This document shows, one piece after another, positions 41,545-53,654 of a stretch of DNA of 64,000 bases. The position numbers and the translations under genes are program-made. Position 1 is the first letter of the stretch; every line of letters begins with the position of its first letter. Origin of the DNA: Sarcophilus harrisii. Lineage: Eukaryota > Chordata > Mammalia > Dasyuromorphia > Dasyuridae. The stretch lies in the NCBI RefSeq assembly GCF_902635505.1, contig NC_045428.1, positions 302,241,107 to 302,305,106 of the forward strand. The letters run 5' to 3'. The notes below the pieces were generated by a model, which was not told the origin of the DNA, searched no databases, and saw only the letters and a program-made list of their open reading frames with translations.

Positions 41545-43060
41545 TTTTCTGGGAAAACTGGAAAGGGTTCTGACAGAAATTGAATTTAGATCAACTCATA
41601 CCACATGTCAAGGTAAGTTCCAAATGAATACATGATTTAGATATAAAAGATCACACTATAAACAAATTAAAGAGGCAAGAAAGAAATTACCTTTTGGATC
41701 TATAAATAGAAGTCATGATGAAACAAGTGTAAGAAGAGATCATAGAAGATAAAATTGACAGTTAAACAATTGTTATTACATTAAGTTTAAAAGATTTTGC
41801 ATCAACAAATACAATGGAGCTAATATTAAAAGTGAAACAGTTAACTACAGGGGAAAATCTATGCAGGAAAGTTCTTATTTCCTAGTAAGACTGATTCAAT
41901 TTATAAAAACAATACCTGTTCCCAAGTTGATAGTCAAGAACATGATCAGGCAGTTTCAATGGAAGAAAGCTATCAATAGTCATATTTAAAAAAAAAAAAA
42001 AAGCTCTAAACTGCAACTAATTAGGAAAATACATATTAAAAGAATTCTGAGGTTTCAATTAATACCACTGCATTGACAACACTGATAAAAATGGAAAACA
42101 ATAAATGTTGGAGGAATTGTAGGAAAATAAGCACACTGATGCACTATTGCTAGAACTGTGACCTGGTCCAGCCATTAGGACAATTGTAAAGGGCTGAAAC
42201 TCTTGAGTTAATGCACTGAGGTTGGACAACTGAGCACTTAAATCTAATTACCGATTGGACAATACTCTATAAGCATATGCTTGGAAAATGGCCCTTTCCT
42301 TCATCCTGTGCTGGCTTGATAACTGGTGTATATAGAGAAATGTAGGTGGGACTAGGGGATAGAGTAAGACTAGCCAGGGTCACTTCTGGGTGGGAGATGA
42401 AGAGGAGAGCTTGTGGAGATTCTGTGTCCATCCAATTCACTTCTACCTCTAAAGACCAAGAATAAAGACCAAGAATTTTTGCTTATCCTGACTCTGGCTG
42501 ATTCTAAGGTATCCAGGGAGCTAACGCGGCAATCACAGACAATGCTTGCAAAGATATTAAATTGTTTCTGCTCTTTACCCAGCTATACACATTAAAGAAA
42601 GAATAAAAGTAGCTATATTCACAGAAATATCCATAACAGCTCTTTTTGTGGTGACTAAAAACTGGAAAGTAAGAGGGTGCCCATTAATTGAGGAATGGCT
42701 CAATGAATATAATATAATACTACTGATCTATAAGAAATAATGAAAGAGACAATTTCAGAAGAATCTGGGGAAAACCGTATGAACTGCTGTAGAATGGAGC
42801 AGAACTAGGAAAGCAATTTATATGATACTAATGTTACAAAAAAAAAAAATCAATACAATGAGCAACAATGATTCCAGAAGACTGACTATAAAACCTCTTC
42901 TTGTTCTTATGGGAGAGAGGTGATGAACTGATGAAGAATGAAACATACATTTTAAATGTATGTGGCTAATATAGGAATGTGCTTTATTTGACTATGAATA
43001 TTTGTTACAGATTTTTTTCCCAACAAAGGAGAAAGTGAAGAAGAAAAAAATAAAGGCTTG
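41545..43060 (+). mobile_element. Old LINE-1 fragment split by a solo LTR
   Basis: Sense ORF2 C-terminal remnants ('caaggtaagttccaaatgaa', 'gatttagatataaaagatca'), then the 'gatgcactattgctagaact' block. The solo LTR at 42185-42537 interrupts it, and it resumes 'ttgcaaagatattaaattgt', 'cccattaattgaggaatggc', with a 3' UTR near 42890-43060. Same old subfamily as 40925-41540, so the two may be a duplicated or separately inserted pair. Confidence 0.75.
42185..42537 (+). mobile_element. Solo LTR of an endogenous retrovirus (fossil)
   Basis: A 353-bp block starting TG (TGTAAAGGGCTG) and ending CA (GGCAATCACA), flanked by the direct repeat GACAAT at 42179-42184 and 42538-42543. A TATA-like 'tgtatatagag' lies near 42327 and AATAAA at 42461-42466, in the expected U3-R order. 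A 6-bp target duplication is typical of class II (ERVK/beta-like) retroviruses. No internal genes remain, so this is the product of LTR-LTR recombination. The intact ends suggest it is much younger than the LINE-1 it sits in. Confidence 0.85.
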
Positions 43061-43159
43061 TTAATTGAAAACATATTACTTACAAATAAAACCAGGGTGA
43101 TTGGATTACATGGTGTCTGGGGCTTCCTCCAATTCCAAATCTATCAATTGAATCTGACA

Positions 43160-43420
43160 GTATATGCAATGTCAGTGAGTCAGTAAACACCTACTATGTG
43201 CCAGGCACTGTACTAAGCATTGGGAAACAAATACAAAGATTATATCCCTGCAGTCAATGAGGTTACAATCTAATGATGAAGACAATTTAAAAAGGAAACT
43301 GAAAAGCAGGCAGGTGAAGGGAGTTACCAGTCACAAGACATGATAGAATCTAGTCTGAAGGAATGGGACCAAGTGGAGAATTTATATGGCTGGCTTGGGG
43401 GCCCTTTTCAAATGGAGCTT
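43160..43420 (-). repeat. L2 LINE 3' end, antisense
   Basis: 'cagtaaacacctactatgtg', 'ccaggcactgtactaagcat', 'gaggttacaatctaatgatg' in antisense order, then 'gggagttaccagtcac'. Confidence 0.75.
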
Positions 43421-43561
43421 TGTGTGATGTGCTTGTCCTGATCACCAGACCTCCAATTAGAAAGAGAGAATATTGAGTACCAGTGATGTGAATCCCAAGG
43501 CAGAAATGATACTCAATATGATACTCAATAGCCATAGTGTCCCATCTCTGCAAAAAAGGGG

Positions 43562-43800
43562 TTGTTTGTTGTTTAATCATTTCAGTCATGTCCAACTCTT
43601 TGTGACTTCACTTTGGATTTTCTTTGCAAAGAGATATTGGAATGGTTTGCCATTTCCTTCTCCAGCTTATTTTATAGATGAGGAAACTGAGGCAAACTAT
43701 GTAAAATAACTTTTCTGATGTGATCTGAAGTCACATTTGAACTCAGAAGAAAAGTCTTCCTGACTTGAGACTGGGAATTCTATTCACTGTACTACCTAGA
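43562..43800 (-). mobile_element. tRNA-derived SINE with RTE-like tail, antisense
   Basis: 'ttgtttaatcatttcagtca', 'tggtttgccatttccttctc', 'gatgaggaaactgaggcaaa', 'aagtcttcctgacttgagac', then the reversed head. Diverged. Confidence 0.88.
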
Positions 43801-44204
43801 GGGAGATACATTTTTGTAATCTCTTCTCTAGGGTTAAGCTCAAAAATCATGACACAGCTGCTAGGTGTGTTGTTGTTATTGTTTTATTTGTTTATTTGTT
43901 CTTTTCAATCAAGTTGTTAGAATTGTGAATTCTAATTGGAGTTTCAAATATTAGATGTTCTACTGCTCTTAGAAGAATCTGAGACAGCTTTACTGTTCAA
44001 AGGAAGCTGAGCAATAGCTGAAGATGATTAATGCTCAGTTGGAGATTTCTCCCTTATGAATTTTGAATTGAAAGAAGTAACTGAAAAAGAAAGTGATTTA
44101 GGGAGAAAAGTAGACAGTCATCTGAAGCATTTTTTCTATCAAGAACCAATATCAGCAGATTCGTCTATTATTGAAAAATACCTTGTATTCAACCCTCTTT
44201 TATG

Positions 44205-44300
44205 AGTCAAGTTAGCAAGCATTTTATTAAGGACCTATTTTGTGACAAGCAATGTTTTAAGTGCTGAGGATACAAAGACAAAAAGGCTCGAGACAAATGT
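44205..44300 (-). repeat. L2 LINE 3' end, antisense
   Basis: 'caagcattttattaaggacc', 'tgtgacaagcaatgttttaa', 'gtgctgaggatacaaagac'. Confidence 0.65.
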
Positions 44301-44394
44301 ATTGGCCTCCTATATTATTTATAACTTCAGTAATAAAATATGTTTCATTGTAATAATAATCATTCATACTTAAACAGTATTTTACAATCACAAT

Positions 44395-45400
44395 GGTGAC
44401 ATATAGAAATGCTAAAGATTTGTTTTTTTATTTCATATCCTGCTACTTTGTTAAACATTATTTTCAACTATTTTTTTAGTTGAATCATTAGCTTTTTCCA
44501 AGTTTACTATCATATCCTCTTCAAAAACAGAATTCTATTATCTCATTATCCATTCTTTTTCAATTTCTTCTTCTCTTATTGCTGCTGCTAACCTTTCTAT
44601 TACAATGTTGAATAAGATTGGTGATCATTAGTATTCTTATTTCATTTCTGATCTTATTGAGAAGGCTTCTAGCTTTTTCTCATTATAGATATTTGCTGTT
44701 TGTCTTAGGTACATGCTTTTTATCACTTAAAAAATCCATTTGTAACTATACTTTTAAGTGTTTTTTAAAAAATAAGAATGAGTCTTGTATTCTATATCTA
44801 CTGATACAATCATGATTTTTGTTATTTTTCTTATTGATATCAATTATGCTAATAGTTGTCCTTATATTGAACCATTCCTACATTCCTGCTATAAATCTAC
44901 ACAGTCACAATGTATAATCTTTGTGGTATATTATTGTAGTTTTCTATTATTTTTTAAAAGATTTTTGTATCAATATTAATTAGGAAAATTCATTAGTGAA
45001 AGTATATACTATGCTTTTTTTCCTTTGCTTTTTTTTTTTTTTTTTTTTGTTCTTCCAGTTTTAGGTATCAGTACTACCATTTCTTTCAAAAAAAAAGTTT
45101 TTTATTGGACTCATTATTTGCCCACTAATCCAAATAATTTAATAATATGATTATATGATCTTTAAATATCTGGTAGAATTCACTTGTAAATCCATCTGAT
45201 CCTGATACTTTTTTCTTAAGAAGCTCATTTATGGCCTGTTCAACTTATTTTCTTTAAAAAAAAAAAAACGGTTTATTTAGACATTCTATTTCCTCTTTTG
45301 TTAATCTGGGCAGTTTATATTTTTGTAAGTATCCCTTAATTTCACTTAAGTTGTTAAACTTATTGTTATACAATTAGTGTATTTCCCTCCATCCTATTTA
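44395..45400 (-). mobile_element. LINE-1 ORF2 reverse-transcriptase region, antisense
   Basis: The + strand follows the antisense order of the mammalian LINE-1 RT region: 'caatgttgaataagattggt', 'atattgaaccattcctacat', 'cctgctataaatctacacag', 'aagatttttgtatcaatatt' and 'tagaattcacttgtaaatcc' with 'atctgatcctgatac'. The frame is broken in many places. Older than the 4894 copy. Confidence 0.75.
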
Positions 45401-46164
45401 GTCTATTCATTAAAGTGAAAGGGGCATTGTGCTAAGCTTCCTGTGCAGCTCAGAGCCTTGACTTTGAGCATAGAGACCCTTTGTGTTTGCAGGGGTTAAC
45501 TTTGCCTGCTCTTTTGGGGAAACAACCTGGTTTCCCAGAGTTTGCCTTCTGAGCTGGGACTGGGGACTGCCCCACTGATCTGCTTCTCTACTGAGCCAGG
45601 ACTAAGGGTTTCAGTTGCTGATTTGCTGGGATTAAGAACTTCTCACTGACTTTTCCTTGACTTTGTCTAAGCTGGGCTAAACTCCCTTTTTTACCTTTTT
45701 TACCTCAGTGAGACTGATCTTTTTTGAAGTTTTTCCAATCTGTCTTGAAGGGGAAAGTAGTTTTAATTCCATCCTCTGTTCAGAGGCTTGGTTTTATGTG
45801 ATTTTTGAGGGAACCCTGGAGAGCTTGAGCAGCTTCCCCACTTCACTTCATCATCTTGGTTCCATGCCTGGAGCACTCATATATAATCTATATCAAATTG
45901 CTTACATTATCAAAAAAGTGGGAGGGGTAGTAAGAAAGGAGAATTTGTCTGTTCCTCTACTGAGCCAGGACTGAGGGTCTTAGTTGCTGATTTGCTATAA
46001 TTAAGACCCTTTCACCACCTTTCTCAGAGACTGTCTGAGCTGGACTGAACATCCTTTTCACTCCAATGAGACTGACCTTTCTTGAAATTTACATATTTCC
46101 CTCCATCCTATTTTTTCTATTTAAAATTTTTTGTCTCTTTATACCTTATTTCTCTTCAGAAATT
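45401..46164 (-). mobile_element. LINE-1-derived mosaic with an internal duplication
   Basis: A segment with 'ctctactgagccaggactaa' and 'gttgctgatttgct' at about 45587-45715 recurs at 45955-46085. A 20-bp motif TATTTCCCTCCATCCTATTT flanks the block at about 45380 and 46093. The middle has 'tcatcttggttccatgcctg' near 45850, resembling the reverse of a LINE-1 5' start. The middle part looks like an antisense LINE-1 5' region, but exact joins are unclear. Confidence 0.45.
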
Positions 46165-48065
46165 TAATTTACTTTTGATTACAGCCTTCCTAATCTGCAC
46201 ACCCTCTAAGAGTTCCTTCCTTATCCTGTCCCTTGTCCTTCTACTTCTCCATTAAGACTTTAATACTCTAATAAATGTATATGTTATTCTATTTTTAACC
46301 CAAATCTGACAAGACTAAGGTTCTAGTACTATCTAACCTCTACCCTATGTTCCCCTCCTCTCTAACAATTCTTTTATTCATACCTCCTTTATATAAGAAC
46401 ATTTTCACCATATTTATATTTGCCTACTCAGTTTTATTTTTTAGCATCATTCTATCATAATCATAATAAATATATATAATAATGAAAATATTCCTGAGTT
46501 ACAAATAAAATTTTCTTATATAAGAAGTAAACAATTTAAATTATTAAATCTTTGATAATTAATCTTTCATCTTTATCTTCTTTTGTTTCTTCTGATTCTT
46601 ATAAGTCAATTTACTATTCAATTGTGTCTTTTTCCTCAAGAATACTTAAATGTCTTTTAGTTCACTAAAAATAATTTTCTCCCTTTCAGAATTACTTTGC
46701 TGGGTAGGTTAATTTTGATTGTGACTCCAACTCCTTTGCTCTTTAGAATACCATATTCTGTACACATAGGTGTTTTAATGTAGAAGCTGCTAAATCTTGT
46801 GTTATCCTGACTATAGCTCCATAGTATTTACTTTTTTCTTTCTAGTCACTTGTAAAATTTTCTTCTGGACCTGGGATCTGTGAAACTTGGCTATATTATT
46901 TCTATGAGTTTTCATTTTGGATTTTTCAGTTTCTATTTTACCAGTTCTAAAACTTAAGGGGACTTTTCCTTAATAATTTCTTGAATTATAACATCTAGAT
47001 TCCTTTTCTGATAAGTTTTTAGATAGTCTAATAATTCTTATATTATCTCTCCTTGACCTACATTCTCTCCTATTTTTCATTCTTTGGATTTTTTTTTTTA
47101 TTATTTCTTGATATCTTATGAAGCCATTAACTTCCTCTTGCCCAATTCTAATTTTTAAAAAGTAATTTTCTTTGGCAGATTTTTGATCTCTTTTTCTTGA
47201 TATTGTAGTTTTAGAGTTTTGCAACAATGTTCCTTGGGGTTTTCCTTGTGGGATCTCTTTCCAAAGGTGATTGATGGATTCTTTGAATGAGTATTTCCCC
47301 CTCTGTTTCTAGAATATTGGGCTGTTTTTCTTGATAATCTCTTGAAGAATGCTATCCAGACTCTTTTTGGGGTTATGGCTTTCAGGTAGGCCAGTGATTT
47401 TTAAACTGTCTCTTCTGGATTTATTTTCCAGGTCAGCTATTTTTCTAATGAGATATTTCACATTTTCTTCCATTTATTTCATTCTTTTTGGTTTGTTCTG
47501 CTGATTCTTGCTATCTTATAGAGTTATTAGCTTCCATTTGATCCCTTCTAGTTTTTAATGTATGATTTTCTTCAGTTGGCTTTTGTATCTCTTTTTCCAT
47601 TTGGTTAATTCTATTTTTAAAGGTGTTGCTTTCTTCAGTGGATTTTTTTCATTTGGCCAATTGTATTTTTTAAGGAGTTGTTTTCTGCAGTCAATTTTTT
47701 CCTTCCTTTTTCCAAGTTGTTGATATTCTTTTGTATATTTCTCAATTCTTTTCTCATTTTTTCTCCTGCCTCTCTTATTTGCCTTTTAAAGTCTTTTATG
47801 AACGCTTCCAAGAAGCCTCTTTGGGCTTGAGACCAATTCATATCATTCTTTGAGATTTCCTCTGTGGACATTTTGTTCTCATCTGAGTTGGTGTTTTGAT
47901 CTTCCTTGTCACCACAGCAGCTTTCTATGGTCAAGGGTTTTTGCTGTTCCCTCCCCCCCCCATTTTCTTTCCTTTTCTTTTAGTATTTCCTTTTTTTTAC
48001 TTTTATAGTTGAGCTCTGTTCCTGGGGTAAAGGATGGATAGTTCCAGAACTCTGCCATCTACACA
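46165..48065 (-). mobile_element. LINE-1/HAL1 5' half with ORF1, antisense
   Basis: The 5' end is near 48065 (reverse of 'tgtgtagatggcagagttct'). ORF1 on the minus strand starts at about 47934 with an N-terminal coiled coil (FIKDFKRQIREAGEKMRKEL, NNLEKGRKKLTAENNSLKN). An RRM-like segment lies near 47230-47400 (LPESHNPKKSLDSILQEII), then a second coil and RRM-like segment near 46970-47220 (RRDNIRIIRLSKNLSEKES), then a C-terminal-domain-like stretch near 46680-46840. A CT-rich stretch at 46165-46640 follows with no sign of the ORF2 endonuclease. Several breaks are present. Confidence 0.65.
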
Positions 48066-48480
48066 GTTGTCCCTAGGACTTGCTATTTGTTGACTCAAGT
48101 ATATCTGCCTGGCAGTATCTGCACTTCAATCCACACAGACTACCACACCAGCAAGTCAGATATTTCCTAACATCCTCCCATATTGCCTTACACTGGATAA
48201 TTGCTTTATCCCAACTTTTAATTATTTCTATTACTTTTAAATTCACACAGAGCCATTTAAGTTATGGGGAGAGGTGTAATTTAGGAGATCTAGGTAATTT
48301 CCTGCTTATTTTGTCATATTTATGCCAGATAATTTTCATTTGAACCTGAAAAAACACAAGTCATTCAGATGATCCAATTTCAGGAAAATCTCTGTGAATG
48401 GTCTTGTGCTAGTTCCCTATTTATCATCTGTCCAAATTTTCTGTTTAGTTTCATTTTTCTAAATATTTCATTTTCTAAGA
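48066..48480. other. Intergenic, unassigned
   Basis: No gene or repeat family recognised. Confidence 0.35.
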
Positions 48481-48484
48481 AATA

Positions 48485-48620
48485 TATTTGGAGTAAGAAG
48501 AACTGGGTTTGAGTTTTGTCTCCCCTATTTACTATGAAACTTCTAACAAATCAAATACCTCTCTGAGCTCCATTTTTCTCATTTGTCAAATGTGAATGAT
48601 CTGGACTGACAAATAATCAA
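48485..48620 (+). repeat. MIR-type fragment
   Basis: 'ggagtaagaagaactgggtt', 'ctctctgagctccatttttc', 'tcatttgtcaaatgtgaatg', 'atctggactgac'. Confidence 0.6.
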
Positions 48621-48867
48621 AATGGTGGCACTCTCGGGAAGGATTTAGAGATTTAAAATGGAAGAGAAAAGTGAAAAAGGTTCTCTCTTTTAGGAATGGG
48701 AGTCATTCTGAAAACATACATCTCTCCATCAAAGAGATTTGCTTCTTCGTCTATATTCTTATTTCACTAAACGTGTCAGTAAAAAAAAAAAAAAAAAATG
48801 GAAAAGACAATTTAGCTCACCTCACCCATCTCAGGTATCAGCTCAACATGGTTCCCTGAATAATGAT

Positions 48868-49050
48868 TTTTATTTATTTATTAATAGTATTTTTTCCAAT
48901 TACATGTAAAGATATTTTTCAACATTCATATTTGTAAAATTTTGAGCTCCACATTTTTTTCTCTCCTTCATTGCTCTCCTTTCCTTTCCAAGACAAGAAG
49001 CAATCTGATATAGGTTATACATGTACAATCATGTTAAACACATTCCATGT
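48868..49050 (-). mobile_element. LINE-1 3' end, antisense, short
   Basis: 'tattaatagtattttttcca', 'ttacatgtaaagatattttt', 'gacaagaagcaatctgatat', 'aggttatacatgtacaatca'. Confidence 0.75.
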
Positions 49051-49059
49051 GTTTATGGA

Positions 49060-51160
49060 GTTATGTTATGAACTAGCATGTATCTAGAACCATCAGCAAG
49101 CATCATATTTAATGGAGATAAACTAGAAGCATTCCCAATAAGATCAGGGGTGAAGTAAAGTTGCTATTCAATATTGTATTAGAAATGTAGCTTTAGCAAT
49201 GAGAGAAAAAAAAGAAATTGAAGGAATTAGAGTAAGTAATGAAGAAACAAAATTATCACTCTTTGAAGATGATATGATGGTACATTTAGAGAATATAGAG
49301 AATCAATTTAAAAACTACTAGACACAAATAATTTCAGCAAAGTTTCAGGATGTATTCTTAACAAAGTCTAGCAGCAAGAGATAGAAAGAGAAATTCCATT
49401 TAAAATAAATGTGATGATATATAATATTTGGGAGTCTATCTGCCAAAACAAAGCCAGGAATTATATGACACAATTACAATTACAAAACACTTTCCACACA
49501 AGTAAAGTTAGATCTAAACAATTGGAAGAATATCATATGCTTGTGGGTAAGCTGAGCTAATACAATAAAAATGACAATTCTACCTAAATTAGTCTACTTA
49601 TTCAGTGCCATACCAATCAAATTGCCAAAAAAATTACTTTATAGAGCTAGAAAAAATAATAACAAAATTCATTAAGAAGAACAAAAGGTCAAGAATTTCA
49701 AGGGAATTAATAAAAAAAAAATAAATAAAAGCAAATGAAAGTACTAGACCTAAAAACTATAATATGAAGCAGAGGTCATCAAAGTCATTTGGTAATGACT
49801 AAGAAATGGAGTAGTGATCAGTGGAGTAGATTATGTTCATAAGACACAATAGTCAATGATTAATCTAATGTTTGATAAACCCAAAGACTCCAGCTTCTGG
49901 AGTAAGAACTCAGTATCTGACAAAAATTTCTGAGAAAATTGGAAAATAGTATGGTAGAAACTAGGCATTGACCAACACCTAACATCCTATACAAGATAAA
50001 GTTGAAGGGGGTTCATGATTTAGACATAAAGGGTGATTTATAAGTAAATTAGGAGAACAAAGGAGAATCTATCTTTCAGATTAGAGGAGAAGGAAAGAAT
50101 GTATGACCAAAGAAGAACTAGAAAATGGATATACAAATGAAGTGCAAAATGGATAATTTTGATTATTAAATTAAATTTAAGAGATTAAATTAAATTAAAT
50201 TTTGCACAAACAAAACCAGTGCAGCCAAAATGAGAAGGGAAACAAAAAACTGGGGAAAAAATTTTATAGCCAAGGTCTTGGATAAAGGTCTCATTTCTAA
50301 AAAACACAGAGAATTGATTCAAATTTGTAAGAATACAAGCTATTCTTCAATTTCTAAGTGGCTAAAGGATATGAACAGACAATTTCCAGTTGATGAAATT
50401 AAAGCTATTTCTAGTCATATGAAGAAAAATCACTATTTATTAGAGAAATGCAAATTATGACAACTCTGAAATACCACTACATACCTCTCAGATTGACTAA
50501 GATGACAGGAAAAGATTATGATAAATAATGGAGGGAATGTGGGAAAATTGGGACATTAATACATTGCTAGTGGAGTGTGAACTGATCCAACCATTCTGCA
50601 GGGTAATTTGGAACTATGCTCAAAGGGCTATCAAATTGTGCATAACTTTTGATCCAGCGGTGTCTCTACTAGGCCTGTATCCCAAAGAGATCATAAAAAA
50701 GGGGAAAAGACCCACATCTGCAAAAATGTTTGTGACAACCCTTTTTGGAATGGCAAGGAACTGGAAAGTGAGTGAATGCCCATCAGTTGGGAAATGGATG
50801 AATAAGTTATGGTATATGGATGTTATGGAATATTATTGTTCTAAAAGAAACAGTCATCAGCAGGATAATTCCAGAAAGGTCTAAAGAGGCTTAAATGAAT
50901 TGAAGTAAATGAAGTGAGCAGAACCAAGAGAACATTGTATCTAACAATATGAAGATTATATGATGATCAGCTATGATGGATTTGGCTCTTTTCAACAATG
51001 AGGTGATTTAGGCCAATTCTAATAGACTTGTGATAGAGAGAGTCATCTGCATCCAGAAAAAGGATTATGTAGACTGAATGTGGATCACACATAGTATTTT
51101 CACTTTTTTATTGTTACTCGCTTTTTTTTCTCACTTTTTTTTCCTTTTTGATCTGACTCA
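49060..51160 (+). mobile_element. LINE-1 fragment, ORF2 3' half and part of 3' UTR
   Basis: Sense ORF2 from the RT core region ('cagcaagcatcatatttaat', 'ggagataaactagaagcatt') through 'ttgggagtctatctgccaaa' to the C-terminus. Frames at 50230-50460 (MRRETKNWGKNFIAKV, KDMNRQFPVDEIKAISS) and 50528-50884 (NYAQRAIKLCITFDPAV, LLGLYPKEIIKKGKRP) encode it with breaks. It stops within the 3' UTR near 51160 without a poly(A) tail and meets an inverted copy. Confidence 0.88.
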
Positions 51161-51164
51161 CATC

Positions 51165-51720
51165 ATAGTATTTTCATTTTTTGAAAACAGCAAATAAACA
51201 AAAAACAAAAAAAGTGAAAATGGTATGCTTTGATCTGCGTTCACCCTCCATAGTTCTTTTCTGGAATGTGGTCAGCACTTTCCATCATGAGTCCCTTGGA
51301 ATTGTCTTGGATCATTGCATTGCTGAGAAGAGATAAGTCTATCATAGTCAATCATTGCAGAATGTTGCTGTTACTATACAAAACGTTCTAGTTTTGCTCA
51401 CTTCATTCAGCATCAATTCATGTAAGTCTTTTCAGGTTTTTCTGAAATCTGTTGGCTCAACATTTCTTACAGCACAATGGCATTCCATTACATTCATATG
51501 TAGATGAAGACTTGTTCGCCAATCTCTAAATGATGAGCCCTCAGTTCCCAAGTCTTTGCCACCACAAAAAGAACTACTATAAATAGTTTTGTATATGTGA
51601 AAAAACTATAAAATAATTTTTTCCTTTTTTATGATCTTTTTGGAATATAGATTTAGTAGTGTTACTGCTGGATCAAAGGATTATGCACAGTTTTATAGCC
51701 CTTTGGACATAGTTTCCAGA
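51165..51720 (-). mobile_element. LINE-1 3' region, antisense
   Basis: 'agtgaaaatggtatgctttg', 'tccatcatgagtcccttgga', 'ttctgaaatctgttggctca', 'ggatcaaaggattatgcaca', 'tagccctttggacatagttt'. It begins inside the 3' UTR, with no poly(T) at the junction with the sense copy. Confidence 0.85.
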
Positions 51721-53650
51721 TAATGATTTTAGCCAAAGGGGAAAGCAAATTAGAAAATGTAGATCTGCGTGGCTTAAAATTTTCTGGAATTGAGAAGCTT
51801 GTAAGAGTTATTAATAGGATAAAAATTATATAAGATTTATGTAAATTGGAGCTTCCTGCTTAGGGAAATCCTCAGCATTTTCAAAGAGAAGTTTTGGATC
51901 TCTGTCCTGTTTGTCTCTATATACCATAAAGGATTCATTGGCTTACTATGTGGTATATATTACTTCTTGAAATTTCAGATATATACACATACAAAGAAGT
52001 AATTATCAGTCATAATTTTATATAGAAAATAAAATAGTTTTAAATGAGCTATAAAAATCAGGAATTATGAATAACTTAAGGAACAGAGAAATCTTGGAAT
52101 AAAAGCTTGCCTTCAGAGAGGGAAGGCAGGGAATTTAAGCATTTCACCACTCTTTTGCAGATTTCATCTCCAAAACACTTCACTCACATGCCTTACAATT
52201 TGAATAGGCAGAGGCAATGAACTGGGAGAGAACTCAAGTCATTTTTTACACCCTAGTCTTAGTTTCCTGTTATCAAACATGTAGTGAATTATCTCTTTCA
52301 CTCTCTCCATAACCACCACTTTTCAGCCTGCCAATGTGATACTACTTCTATATCTTTACTCCACATTCTTTCTCTGCTTCTGGTGAATTCTTCTTTCTAG
52401 TCTAAAGAACTTTATACTGTCTGTCTGAACTATGATTCCTATGTATCTAGGCTTTAGAAGCCTTTATTCTCTTTCTGCACAGTGGTCATTTCCTCCAAAA
52501 CCCTACTATATTCTGATTCTATAATCTGATATTGCTACTATCCTTCATTAGACAAACAAGAGGTTTTTGAGGTTTCCAAGGTCTAAATAGGGACTAAATA
52601 AAATAAAACTTATTTTAAAATATAATGAAATTTCTATACAATAATGATTATATTTACTAAATAAAAATAAATATAAGATTTTATAATTATATGATTATAT
52701 ATAATTTTAAAATTATAAAATAACTTGTAAAAAAAAAGGAATGAGGGCCACAAAACTAAAACCATGAATTGTAGGATAAATACTCAGATTTTATGGCAAT
52801 AGATATTAACCTACCCACCAGGAGGCATCACAATAATGTTCAGATGTCAGCCCTAAAGGTCAGTGTTGTCAGCTCATGTATAAAATATTCAACAGAGGAA
52901 AAAACAGTTCAGAGGGATAAAATTCCTCTCAAATATTGGGGCATGTTTCTCAACTCTACAAGTAGCAAGTGCAGGAATATTTTCTCCTTTGTTTATGCAT
53001 TCTTATGCGTCTAAATGAGGAAAATTAAATGTTACTCCAAAGGATAAGCATGGTGATGAGTTGGATGGGTTACTGTGAGAAACTGAAGAAAAGGAAAATT
53101 TTATGGGGGTCAGCAGTAAGAATCCAGAGAAAGAACTCTGAGATGTAATTTTGCACATTCCAGGGATGTACCAGGGAGATGACATAAAAAAGACAAGAGG
53201 GTGTTACAATAGGTTCATCCTGGTCTCATCTGGGAAACTAACGGACTGTGGGTAATAGAGTCATAAAGATCAGCAGGAACTCAGACTGAAAAAAGAGGGA
53301 AATTCTATTATCCAATTGATATTTCCTTTGAGCAGTAGGGCACAGTGGTTAAGAGAAGACTTGGGCAGGTGACTTCTGCCAGAGAAAGTGTTATACTCAA
53401 GTCAGTGACTGAGAATTACATGTGTTGGTGGATGCTCATTCAAGAATTTCTGCTTTGTTTGTTCCTTTAAAAAAAAATCTGTATTTTATATTTTCTGCCT
53501 TCTGAACCATGTGCTTACTAGTGAGAAGCCGATTTCAGCTTGCTAGAAAAGCATTGCTTTTATGCTTTCCCAAGTTTCCTGAGTCAGGGCTGTGAGCCAA
53601 GAAAAAATAAATAAATCCTTTCTTATGTACCTGAGCATTTTGTATCATGA
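51721..53650. other. Intergenic, mostly unassigned
   Basis: About 1.9 kb without a recognised gene. 52610-52735 is an AT-rich low-complexity tract (tataattatatgatta-like). Open frames are under 75 codons and match nothing I know. Confidence 0.4.
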
Positions 53651-53654
53651 GAAA

